DNA of 13,537 nucleotides. Origin: JBFEUI01 sp041547565. Its GTDB lineage: Bacteria > Pseudomonadota > Gammaproteobacteria > Thiohalomonadales > Thiohalomonadaceae. The position numbers and the translations under genes are program-made. This document shows positions 1 to 6,684 of this stretch, in pieces (the stretch's first letter is position 1; each line of letters begins with the position of its first letter). The stretch is from NCBI GenBank assembly GCA_041547565.1, contig JBFEUI010000079.1, forward strand, positions 1 to 13,537. Direction: 5' to 3'. The notes under the pieces are model-generated. The model did not search any database, was not told the origin of the DNA, and was given only the letters and a program-made list of their open reading frames with translations.

Positions 1-983
1 ACTGAGCGCTCGTTTTCAATATAGAAACTGGTGACCAGCATCACCGCGATCGCATGCAGCACGTCATACTGCACATGGGCAATGAACACGGTCAGGTGCT
101 TGCTGGTCAGCGGTGTATCGCTCTGCCAGGCAAAGCGGATCATCCCGCCCAGTAACAGTGAGAAGAATTCGGGCACCCCCCACTCCATGCCAAGCCCTAC
201 CGAGGCCAGCGCCTCAAGCTTGGTGAAATCGGGGTGGCCGGCAACAAGCCGCTGAATCAGCACATTGTCCGCAACCCCCTGAAGCATGGGCTGATCCTGC
301 TCGGCAAACGGTATCCCCAGGCCCTCAAACAACTGACGGTACATCACAATGTGGGTGGTGGAGTCGAACAGGTCAGCCATGGACGGGTAGGCATCGACCG
401 CATGGCTGCCGACACCGTACTCATCGGCCACCAGTTGCGCCAGAACGATTTGCGTCAACTCGGACAGCCGTTCATTGAGACAGCCATAAGGCATCGGCAC
501 CAGGCCGGAAAAGCGCCCCAGCGCCAATGCCACACATTGCCGGGTATTTTTCACCTGGTTGAAGTATTGCGTGGCAAAACGTGCGAGTTGTTCTGAAGTA
601 AAGTCGCCCTGGAAAACCCTCAAAAACAGGGGATGACGCCAGACCGGATGATTCATTACATGCTCATGCAGGTCGTGGAACAGCCTGTCCAGTTCGCCCG
701 GCTGAAACAGCACTGTCCGTCCAAATGCATCATCGCCCTGTTTTTCCGCGACACAACGCAGCCCGTCCATCAGCTGATACAACGGATTGTCCTGCTCCTG
801 CAGTTGCCGGATGACTGCAGTGAAATCGTTGACCTGATCCTGCTTGAAACGGGCCAGTACCTGCTCGGCATCCAGACTCAACAACTCGGGGATGGGGTGG
901 ATACCGGGCAACAGCCGCGGTGAGCCGTCCGGCAACACCTCCAGCAGGTCGGAAAACCGCGAGGCTTGATGGGTCTGTGTCAT
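1..983 (-). CDS. Haem-oxygenase-like, iron-containing redox enzyme (partial, C-terminus off window)
   Basis: The reading frame starts with ATG at 983 (reading leftward) and stays open for 327 residues to the window edge, so the C-terminus is missing. The second half reads as the TenA/PqqC/haem-oxygenase helical fold: NHPVWRHPLFLRVFQGDF near residues 111-128, DEYGVGSH at 187-194, GMEWGVPEFF at 265-274 and HVQYDVLH at 303-310. The last element has the H-x3-D-x2-H spacing (H303, D307, H310) seen in haem-oxygenase-like diiron oxidases such as CADD. E188 or H194, and E268, are tentative extra ligands. Roughly 110 N-terminal residues precede the fold and I do not recognise them. An AAAGG ribosome-binding site lies about 9 nt upstream. 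The gene is divergent from the DUF523 gene across 98 bp, and no membrane segment or signal peptide is visible. The substrate cannot be inferred; the family includes N-oxygenases, C-C lyases and cofactor enzymes. Confidence 0.72.
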   Translation of the reverse strand, partial: MTQTHQASRFSDLLEVLPDGSPRLLPGIHPIPELLSLDAEQVLARFKQDQVNDFTAVIRQLQEQDNPLYQLMDGLRCVAEKQGDDAFGRTVLFQPGELDRLFHDLHEHVMNHPVWRHPLFLRVFQGDFTSEQLARFATQYFNQVKNTRQCVALALGRFSGLVPMPYGCLNERLSELTQIVLAQLVADEYGVGSHAVDAYPSMADLFDSTTHIVMYRQLFEGLGIPFAEQDQPMLQGVADNVLIQRLVAGHPDFTKLEALASVGLGMEWGVPEFFSLLLGGMIRFAWQSDTPLTSKHLTVFIAHVQYDVLHAIAVMLVTSFYIENERS

Positions 984-1068
984 TTCAAAAACCTTTCTTC
1001 AGCAATGGGGGATTCTTATGGATTAACGCCACAACATCACACAAGGTGCAAGCTCGACGATAAACGCA

Positions 1069-1074
1069 GATAAT
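1069..1074 (+). promoter_or_regulatory. Candidate -10 element of the DUF523 gene, close enough for a leaderless mRNA
   Basis: GATAAT (5 of 6 matches to TATAAT) sits inside an 11-bp perfect palindrome, AGATA-A-TATCT (1068-1078). Transcription from it would begin about 7 nt downstream, at or next to the ATG at 1082. No Shine-Dalgarno sequence precedes that ATG. The matching -35 position (about 1046-1051, GTGCAA) is weak, so this is a prediction only. Confidence 0.35.
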
Positions 1075-1081
1075 ATCTACT

Positions 1082-2047
1082 ATGGTTGCGGCAACTCAAA
1101 TTCAACAGCTACCAAAGCCGGTTCTCGGGATCAGCAGTTGCCTGCTTGGTGAGAAGGTGCGTTACGACGGCGGGGACAAGTACAACAGCTATATCGACTT
1201 GACTCTGGGAAGCGACTTCGAACTCCACGGCATATGCCCAGAAACGGCCATCGGCATGGGAGTGCCGCGCAAACCGATTCACCTGAGCGGCGACCCGGCG
1301 GCCAGCCCGCGTGTTGTCGCCGTGCATGATCCGCAACTGGACTACACCCGCTCCATTATCGAGTACGGCAATTCAGCGGCCGCTAAACTCGACCAGATCT
1401 GCGGCTATATCGTCAAGAGCCGTTCACCCAGTTGCGGCTACCGTACCAGCCCTGTGTACCGCAAGGGACAACGGCCGGTAAAGGGCAGCGGCCTGTTTAT
1501 CCATACCCTGCGCCACCACCTCCCCTGGCTGCCGATCATCGACGAGGAACAGCTCGGCGATCCGAACAGGCGTGACAACTTCCTTACCCGCGTATTCACC
1601 TGCGCCCGCTGGCAGGCCCTCCGGCCCGAACTGGACTACAAGGCCCTGTCCAGTTTTCACCAGCATCACAAACTGTTGCTGATGGCCCACTATCCGGTCG
1701 ATGCAAAAAGGCTGGGAGCCCTGATTGCCAATGGTTCTTCGCAGCCGCTCTCATCACTGGCCACCGACTACCTGCATGGATTGATGCGTACCCTGGCGCA
1801 CAAGGCAACGCCACGGCGCAACGTCAATGCCCTGCAGCACGCGCAGGGTTACCTGAAACGCCAGCTCTCGACGCACGACAAACGGGAATTTACGGAGATA
1901 CTTGAACGCTACGCAACCGGGCAAACCAATCTCGCGGAGCCCATGGCCCTGCTACGGCACCACCTTGCGCAGCACCCCCACCCCTGGCTGCTGGAGCAGG
2001 TTTATCTCTACCCCGGTGCCGCGGAGGCACGGCTGCGCTGCCTGTAG
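1082..2047 (+). CDS. DUF523 + DUF1722 protein (YbgA-like; TudS-type Fe-S desulfidase domain)
   Basis: This 321-aa cytoplasmic protein has two domains. Residues about 12-160 are DUF523, with its three conserved cysteines in the expected contexts: SSCLLGEKVRYDGG (C20), ICPETAIGMGVPR (C52) and KSRSPSCGY (C118). DUF523 proteins of the TudS group hold a [4Fe-4S] cluster on three such cysteines and remove sulfur from thiouracil, so a desulfidase role is a family-based inference. Residues about 165-315 are DUF1722, the YbgA-type domain of unknown function, recognisable from FLTRVFTCARWQAL and FHQHHKLLLMAHYP. Fusion of the two domains is a common arrangement in proteobacteria. ATG 1082 is the only usable start before the first conserved cysteine, and it has no ribosome-binding site, which suggests leaderless or weak initiation. 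The gene is divergent from the haem-oxygenase-like gene and convergent with soxB. Family assignment is secure; the true substrate is not known. Confidence 0.9.
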   Translation: MVAATQIQQLPKPVLGISSCLLGEKVRYDGGDKYNSYIDLTLGSDFELHGICPETAIGMGVPRKPIHLSGDPAASPRVVAVHDPQLDYTRSIIEYGNSAAAKLDQICGYIVKSRSPSCGYRTSPVYRKGQRPVKGSGLFIHTLRHHLPWLPIIDEEQLGDPNRRDNFLTRVFTCARWQALRPELDYKALSSFHQHHKLLLMAHYPVDAKRLGALIANGSSQPLSSLATDYLHGLMRTLAHKATPRRNVNALQHAQGYLKRQLSTHDKREFTEILERYATGQTNLAEPMALLRHHLAQHPHPWLLEQVYLYPGAAEARLRCL

Positions 2048-2061
2048 TGACCCGGGTGAAG

Positions 2062-2087
2062 AAAAAAGAGGGGGCCGGGCCCCCTCT
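2062..2087 (-). terminator. Rho-independent terminator of soxB, shared with the convergent DUF523 gene
   Basis: A perfect 9-bp GC-rich stem (AGAGGGGGC at 2067-2075, GCCCCCTCT at 2079-2087) closes a 3-nt loop. On the minus strand it is followed directly by six T (2062-2067 are A on the plus strand), so it is a textbook terminator 14 nt past the soxB stop codon. On the plus strand only a weak T-poor tail follows (CTTGCTTTG), so for the DUF523 gene it is at best a leaky terminator. Confidence 0.85.
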
Positions 2088-2100
2088 CTTGCTTTGCTGT

Positions 2101-3882
2101 TCAGACCTTGCCGTATTCGGCGATGCCCGGATTGCCGTTCACGTTCTTTAGCACCGGATTGTTCATCTTTTCGATCCTGGCGACCTTGATATCACGCAGA
2201 TAGTCGGCCACCACATCCCAGATAGGACGGCCCGGTGACTTGGAACCCACCGTGGCCCACCCGGCCACCTTGTAGGTTTTGTCATGCTCTATCTTTGAGC
2301 CGTCATCCAGCACCATATCGGAGACCCGGTTGCCGATCGAGCGGGTCGGATCACAGACATAATTCATGCCGCTGACACGCACCATGTCACCGCCCTGCTG
2401 ATAGTAGGGGTCTTCGTTGAACAGGTTGTCCAGCACATCCTCCAGGATCAGTTTGATGTCCTTGCCGGACATCTCCCGTACATAGGTTTCGGGATAGGTG
2501 GTGCCGGTCTGGTCCATCACGTGCTCCATGGTGATATCCTGGCCCGGCAGCACGGATGTGCCCCAGCGGAAGCCCGGCGACAGTGCTATCTGGGCATCCC
2601 CGACGATGCGCTGTGCATCGCAGATAATCTGATCGAAGGTGCCGTTGAAATTGCCACGGCGGTACAGCAGGTCGCCTGCCACCGCCAGCTTCTCGTTCAG
2701 TTTCTCCTCATAAGGTGCACGCACCTGCTGGATATAGGCGCTCATCTCCGCATCGGCCTCCAGCATATTGGAGAAGATCGGCACCAGACGATAGCGGAAG
2801 TCGCGCAGCTTGCCGCCGCGCACATCCAGATCCATCACACCGAGGAATTTGCCGTTGGAACCGGCATTGGTCACCAGCGTCTTGCCGCCCGGATTCTTGA
2901 CGATGGTCGGCGCGGGCATCCCATCATGGGTGTGGCCACCCAGGATCACGTCGATGCCGCTGACCACCGAGGCCATCTTCAGGTCGACATCCATACCGTT
3001 GTGGGAGATCACCACCACCAGGTCCGGCTTCTCGGTCTCGCGCACCTTGTCCACCGTCGCCTGCATCTCCCCATCCATAATGCCGAAGGTCCAGTGGGGA
3101 ATGAAACGCGAGGGGTTGGCGATGGGGGTATAGGGGAAGGCCTGGCCGATGACCGCCACCTTGACGCCACCCATGTTGCGAATGGTGTAGGGTTTGAAGG
3201 CGTGACCGGTATCCTCGTTGAACTGATCGAAATCGGCAAACTCATAGTCGAACAGCGCATCCTCCTTCACCCGCACATTCTGGGCGACAAACTCACCGTC
3301 GAAGGCCTGGACGTTCTTCAACACCTCTTCATCCAGATAGGTGAATTCCCAGTGCCCGGTCATCACATCCACGCCAAGCCGGTTGCAGGCACCGACCATG
3401 TCCATGCCACGTGTCCACAGCGCGGTACCCGAGCCCTGCCAGGTATCCCCGCCGTCGAGCAGCAGGGTACGCTCTTCACCGCGCTCGGCGCGCAGCCGCT
3501 TGACCAGTGTGGCCAGGTGGGCGAAACCACCGACCTTGCCGTATTGCTGCGCCGCGTCAGTAAAATTGAGGTAGCTAAAGGCGTGGGCCTCGATACTGTC
3601 GGGCCTGATACCGAAATGCTTGAGCAACTTGTCACCAACCAGATGGGGCGCCTTGCCGTACGCCCCGGCAAGACCCAGGTTGACATTCGGCTCACGGAAA
3701 TAGATAGGATTAAGCTGGGCATGGGTGTCGGTGATGTGCATCAGGGTGACATTACCGAAGCGGGGGATCTCATACAGGTCAGAGGGTGACTTTCTCGCCT
3801 GGGCAAACGCACTACCTGGCACCATCCCTGCCACACTGGCGGCGCCCATTAACTGGAGAAACTGTCTACGACTGATCGACAT
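2101..3882 (-). CDS. soxB: SoxB, periplasmic thiosulfohydrolase (dimanganese sulfur-oxidation enzyme)
   Basis: SoxB hydrolyses the terminal sulfonate from thiosulfate-loaded SoxY, releasing sulfate in the periplasmic Sox pathway. The 593-aa protein starts with a twin-arginine signal (SRRQFLQLMGAASVAG, cleavage near AFAQA, residue about 29), as expected for a cofactor-loaded exported enzyme. The metallophosphoesterase-type core shows TDTHAQ (D52, H54), DGGDTWQGSG (D143, D146), the SoxB-typical GHWEFTY at 176-182 where 5'-nucleotidases have GNHEF, SHNGMD (H294) and GGHTHDG at 315-321 (H317, H319). Residues about 360-593 match the 5'-nucleotidase C-terminal domain. Length is normal for the family. 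A strong GAGGAG sits 5 nt before ATG 3882. No other sox gene is within the window on either side, which fits gammaproteobacterial sulfur oxidisers whose sox genes are scattered. Upstream lies a repeat-rich region of about 330 bp; downstream is a strong terminator. Confidence 0.97.
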   Translation of the reverse strand: MSISRRQFLQLMGAASVAGMVPGSAFAQARKSPSDLYEIPRFGNVTLMHITDTHAQLNPIYFREPNVNLGLAGAYGKAPHLVGDKLLKHFGIRPDSIEAHAFSYLNFTDAAQQYGKVGGFAHLATLVKRLRAERGEERTLLLDGGDTWQGSGTALWTRGMDMVGACNRLGVDVMTGHWEFTYLDEEVLKNVQAFDGEFVAQNVRVKEDALFDYEFADFDQFNEDTGHAFKPYTIRNMGGVKVAVIGQAFPYTPIANPSRFIPHWTFGIMDGEMQATVDKVRETEKPDLVVVISHNGMDVDLKMASVVSGIDVILGGHTHDGMPAPTIVKNPGGKTLVTNAGSNGKFLGVMDLDVRGGKLRDFRYRLVPIFSNMLEADAEMSAYIQQVRAPYEEKLNEKLAVAGDLLYRRGNFNGTFDQIICDAQRIVGDAQIALSPGFRWGTSVLPGQDITMEHVMDQTGTTYPETYVREMSGKDIKLILEDVLDNLFNEDPYYQQGGDMVRVSGMNYVCDPTRSIGNRVSDMVLDDGSKIEHDKTYKVAGWATVGSKSPGRPIWDVVADYLRDIKVARIEKMNNPVLKNVNGNPGIAEYGKV

Positions 3883-4210
3883 ACCGACTCCTCAAAAGGT
3901 GTTATTACAAGACTTCTTGTTCGTGGATTATGATATTACTCACCCAGCGGCCCGGCCTGCTTGACAGGCCAAAACCGCTGCGCTGATTACAATCAGGGGT
4001 TTTCTCACATACAAGACGCAGCAGCTGGGAAAACATTCCCTTATCGGTGAGAAGCCGCCTTCCTTCTGGCTCAGGCAATGATAGGGCATGCATTGCCGCC
4101 CTCCAACCGGCACACGACCGGGCAGCGGAAATAACCACATTGATTTTGGTATTAAATGGCGGCTGCGCTATCATAGTAGATAGCCACACAACGCATACAG
4201 CACCCCGCAC
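3883..4210. promoter_or_regulatory. Gene-free divergent control region between soxB and the plus-strand cluster
   Basis: I see no convincing gene here. Open frames exist on the minus strand, but they lack a recognisable family and would overlap the start of the next gene. The region is dense in inverted repeats: GGCCTG-N5-CAGGCC (3954-3970); CTGATT-AC-AATCAG (3983-3996) nested inside AAAACC/GGTTTT (3971-3976 and 3998-4003); GGCAATG-N10-CATTGCC (4074-4097); and GCTATC-N6-GATAGC (4167-4184). The first three lie in the soxB leader or promoter region and could be operators or RNA hairpins. The last overlaps a predicted -10 for the rightward genes. Which regulator binds, if any, cannot be read from the sequence. 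Confidence 0.55.
4146..4184 (+). promoter_or_regulatory. Candidate promoter with overlapping operator-like dyad for the small-protein/Rieske-like genes
   Basis: TTGGTA (4146-4151), a 17-nt spacer and TATCAT (4169-4174) form a reasonable sigma-70 promoter. It would start transcription near 4181, about 30 nt ahead of ATG 4211. The -10 box is embedded in the inverted repeat GCTATC-N6-GATAGC (4167-4184), the position a repressor would use. Prediction only. Confidence 0.45.
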
Positions 4211-4420
4211 ATGAACGGAATAGAAAGCGCCCAACATGATCTCTATGATGCCCAGGCGAGTGTAGACACGGCACTGCAGCTGTTGAGCAGTATCAATGGC
4301 GAGTCACGTTCAGTGCCCGGCCCGGAGCTTGAAAGCGTTATCCAGGTGCTGCAGGCGGTATTGGGCGAACTGGAACAGGGCATCGACAATCTGGACAAGC
4401 TGCAGCTCCGCAGCGAGTGA
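4211..4420 (+). CDS. Small hypothetical helical protein (69 aa)
   Basis: I do not recognise a family. The predicted protein is acidic, with no cysteine, no signal peptide and no membrane segment. It consists of two amphipathic helices, residues about 3-28 and 38-66, joined by a Gly/Ser/Pro linker (GESRSVPGPE). Heptad-like Leu/Ile/Val spacing in VIQVLQAVLGELEQGIDNLD suggests a helical hairpin or coiled-coil dimer. Support for it being real: a predicted promoter just upstream, and a stop codon that overlaps the GTG of the Rieske-like gene by 4 nt (GTGA), which is typical of translationally coupled partners. Against: no Shine-Dalgarno sequence is visible before ATG 4211. If it is expressed, an accessory role for the downstream membrane protein is the simplest guess. 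Confidence 0.6.
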   Translation: MNGIESAQHDLYDAQASVDTALQLLSSINGESRSVPGPELESVIQVLQAVLGELEQGIDNLDKLQLRSE

Positions 4421-5028
4421 CACACTCCCTGCCGGCAGCATTTTCCGCTCAATCACACGACATGGCCGCATCACGCCGTCTCTACCTCAGCGTCACTCTC
4501 AAACTGATGGCCCTGTTTGCAGCAGGGGTGGCATTTTTCATCCTGCTCAGCGCCCTGGGCGGTCCGGAAACGCCGCCAGAGACAAAAACCGTCACCCTTT
4601 CTGTGACGCACCTGGTTGCCGGCAAGCCTGAGCTGGTTGACTGGGAGGGCAAGCCGATACTGCTGCTGGCCCGCAGCGAGCCCATGCGCACCGCGCTGCT
4701 CTCATCCGGGCAAAGACTGGTCGACCCCACCTCATCCACCTCCCATCAACCGCCGGCGGCAGCCAATGTGTACCGTTCGCTGCGCCCGGAGCTGTTTGTC
4801 ACGCTTGCCCGTGGTACCCTAATAGGCTGCCCGCTGGAGTACGTGGCCGCCGACTCCGGTGCATCACCGATAGCAAACTGGCAGGGCGGATTCCATGAAC
4901 AGTGCAGCGATGCCTGGTACGACCTTGCCGGCCGGGCCTATCGCCATGGCACCCATCCCCGTAACCTGGTCATCCCCCCGCACCACTACGATGCGCAAGG
5001 CCGCCTGGTCATCGGCAGCAATGAATAA
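4417..5028 (+). CDS. Membrane-anchored Rieske-like protein lacking all [2Fe-2S] ligands
   Basis: The 203-aa protein resembles the iron-sulfur subunit of cytochrome bc1 in layout. A short cytoplasmic N-terminus is followed by one membrane helix (about residues 25-47), then a periplasmic beta domain with ELVDWEGKPILLLAR (72-86), the first cluster loop GTLIGC (133-138), WQGGF (155-159) and the second loop EQCSDAWYDLAGR (161-173). The canonical loops are CTHLGC and CPCHGS. Here both ligand cysteines and both ligand histidines are replaced (G133, L135, E161, S164). The two cysteines that form the structural disulfide in Rieske proteins remain (C138, C163), as does the following YDLAGR. So the fold and disulfide are probably kept but no Rieske cluster can be bound. 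GTG 4417 overlaps the previous stop; ATG 4462 (15 codons in) is an alternative start. No petB or petC neighbour is present. Role unknown. Confidence 0.75.
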   Translation: MTHSLPAAFSAQSHDMAASRRLYLSVTLKLMALFAAGVAFFILLSALGGPETPPETKTVTLSVTHLVAGKPELVDWEGKPILLLARSEPMRTALLSSGQRLVDPTSSTSHQPPAAANVYRSLRPELFVTLARGTLIGCPLEYVAADSGASPIANWQGGFHEQCSDAWYDLAGRAYRHGTHPRNLVIPPHHYDAQGRLVIGSNE

Positions 5029-5041
5029 CCTGGAGCACAGC

Positions 5042-5341
5042 GTGACGAAGACGATCCAATCCTACATCTACAAGAGCCCGAAAAAGGACGAACTGTACCT
5101 GTTTCTATGTAAAAAAGACGACTTCGAATCCCTGCCCGAGGGTCTGATGAAGAGTTTCGGCCAGCCGCAATACGTCATGGAGCTCGAGTTGAATCCCGAG
5201 CGCCCGCTGGCACGCAGCGACGTGAACGAGGTCATTGCCAACCTCGACTCACAGGGCTTTCACCTGCAAATGCCCCCCGCCGATCCACGCCTGTCGGTCG
5301 AGGCGCAAATCAAGACGATGGAGCCGGGGCAGGAGGTTTGA
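5042..5341 (+). CDS. YcgL domain-containing protein (DUF709)
   Basis: This 99-aa cytoplasmic protein has the hallmarks of the YcgL family: an N-terminal IYKSPKKDELYLFL strand-turn-strand, a central GLMKSFGQPQYVMELEL, PLARSDV, and the near-C-terminal FHLQMPP. The family is widespread in gammaproteobacteria and has a known small alpha/beta structure, but no firmly established biochemical function. I chose GTG 5042 because GGAG (5032-5035) lies 6 nt upstream and the family normally begins only a few residues before the first strand. ATG 5021, in frame and overlapping the stop of the preceding gene, would add 7 residues but has no clear ribosome-binding site. The very short gap to the Rieske-like gene suggests cotranscription. 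Confidence 0.9.
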   Translation: MTKTIQSYIYKSPKKDELYLFLCKKDDFESLPEGLMKSFGQPQYVMELELNPERPLARSDVNEVIANLDSQGFHLQMPPADPRLSVEAQIKTMEPGQEV

Positions 5342-5403
5342 CCTTGTTGACCTGGTGGTTTTCAATAAGGGCCCTTTAATAACAACAGAGAACGGAACTA
5401 GCC

Positions 5404-6642
5404 ATGCCCCTGATTCGCCCCTTTGCAGGCCTGCGCCCCACCCCCGGCCATGCCGATGATGTTGCCGCCCCCCCCTATGACGTACTCAATACCGAAGAGG
5501 CCCGCCAGCGGGCGGCAAACAAACCCTGGAGCTTTCTGCATATCTCAAAACCGGAGATTGACCTGCCCGAAGGCACCGACCCCTACGCGCCGGAGGTCTA
5601 TGCCAAGGGACTGGAAAATTTCAGCAAAATGATGGAGGCAGGTATCCTGGCACAGGATCCGGCACCCTGTTACTACCTCTACCGGCTGGTCATGGGTGCG
5701 CACAGCCAGATTGGACTTGTGGTCGCAGCCTCGGTTCCCGACTACGACAGCAACCGCATCCGCAAGCATGAGTTTACCCGTCCCGACAAGGAGGACGATC
5801 GGGTACGCCAGATAGACACCCTCAATGCCCAGACCGGCCCGGTATTCCTGACCTATCGCCACCACGCCACCATAGATGAACTGGTGGCAACCATTACCAG
5901 CGCAGAGCCACAGGTCGATATCACTGCCGATGACGGCGTGCGCCACAGCCTCTGGGTGGTCGACCAGTCGAAGAGCATCGAGACCATCACCGCCACCTTC
6001 GATGCCATGGAGTGTCTCTATATCGCCGACGGCCACCACCGTTCGGCCGCCGCCTCCCGGGTCGCGGAAAAGCGCAAGGCCGACAATCCCGACCACACCG
6101 GTGAGGAAGCGTATAACTACTTCCTGTCGGTGATTTTCCCCGACGATCAGATGCAGATCCTCGACTACAACCGTGTGGTAACTGATCTGAACGGCAAGGC
6201 TGTCAACGAGTTCCTACAGGCCGTGGGTGAGGCGTTTGATATCAGCGAATCGGCCGAGGCAGTGCGCCCCGGCGGCAATGGCGAGTTCGGCATGTACCTT
6301 GACGGCAAATGGTATCACCTGAATGTCAGGCCTGATCGGATACCGCAGGACGATCCGGTGGGCCGGCTCGATGTCAGCCTGCTGGCAAGCAACCTGATAG
6401 CCCCGGTGCTGGGCATCGACGATCCACGCCGTGACAAGCGCATCGATTTTGTCGGCGGCATACGCGGCCTCGGCGAACTGGAGCGCCGCGTTGATTCGGG
6501 GGAGATGGCCGTCGCCTTCTCACTCTACCCCACCTCACTGGCACAGTTGATGGACGTGGCCGATGCCAACGAGGTGATGCCCCCCAAGTCCACCTGGTTC
6601 GAGCCCAAACTGGCCGACGGCCTGGTCTCGCACCTGCTGTAA
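5404..6642 (+). CDS. DUF1015 family protein with DGHHR motif (possible small-molecule kinase)
   Basis: The 412-aa cytoplasmic protein matches DUF1015 along its length. It starts with PLIRPFAGLRPTPGHADDVAAPPYDV, which is typical of the family (residues 2-27, conserved APPYDV), then NRIRKHEFTRPDKEDDR (117-133), TGPVFLTY (144-151) and YIADGHHRSAAA (206-217), and ends with a GELERRVDSGEMAVAFSLYP stretch near residue 360-380. The DGHHR element resembles the DGHTR motif of ParB-like ADP-dependent serine kinase (SerK). A phosphotransfer role on a small molecule is therefore possible but is inference. It follows the YcgL gene after 62 bp and probably shares its transcript or has a weak promoter of its own. 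A weak GGA ribosome-binding site precedes ATG 5404. The gene ends just before a bidirectional terminator. Family confident, function not. Confidence 0.9.
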   Translation: MPLIRPFAGLRPTPGHADDVAAPPYDVLNTEEARQRAANKPWSFLHISKPEIDLPEGTDPYAPEVYAKGLENFSKMMEAGILAQDPAPCYYLYRLVMGAHSQIGLVVAASVPDYDSNRIRKHEFTRPDKEDDRVRQIDTLNAQTGPVFLTYRHHATIDELVATITSAEPQVDITADDGVRHSLWVVDQSKSIETITATFDAMECLYIADGHHRSAAASRVAEKRKADNPDHTGEEAYNYFLSVIFPDDQMQILDYNRVVTDLNGKAVNEFLQAVGEAFDISESAEAVRPGGNGEFGMYLDGKWYHLNVRPDRIPQDDPVGRLDVSLLASNLIAPVLGIDDPRRDKRIDFVGGIRGLGELERRVDSGEMAVAFSLYPTSLAQLMDVADANEVMPPKSTWFEPKLADGLVSHLL

Positions 6643-6646
6643 CCAC

Positions 6647-6684
6647 AAAAAACAGCAGGGTATTACTTGCCCTGCTGTTTTTTT
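6647..6684. terminator. Bidirectional rho-independent terminator overlapping the end of a coding region
   Basis: CAGCAGGG (6653-6660) pairs with CCCTGCTG (6670-6677) around a 9-nt loop. Six A (6647-6652) precede the stem and seven T (6678-6684) follow it, so it works on both strands. It lies 5 nt after the DUF1015 stop. On the minus strand the stem and A-tract encode the last residues (KKQQGK) of the secreted protein whose stop is at 6663-6665, so part of the terminator is coding sequence. Confidence 0.88.

Noticed and set aside
2521..3789. A 422-codon open frame antisense to soxB
   Set aside because: It lies wholly within soxB, has low-complexity His/Gly/Val-rich composition typical of shadow frames in GC-rich genes, and matches no family.
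3905..4237. A 110-codon minus-strand frame in the soxB upstream region
   Set aside because: No ribosome-binding site or family, composition unlike the neighbours, and it would overlap both the candidate promoter and the start of the 69-aa gene.
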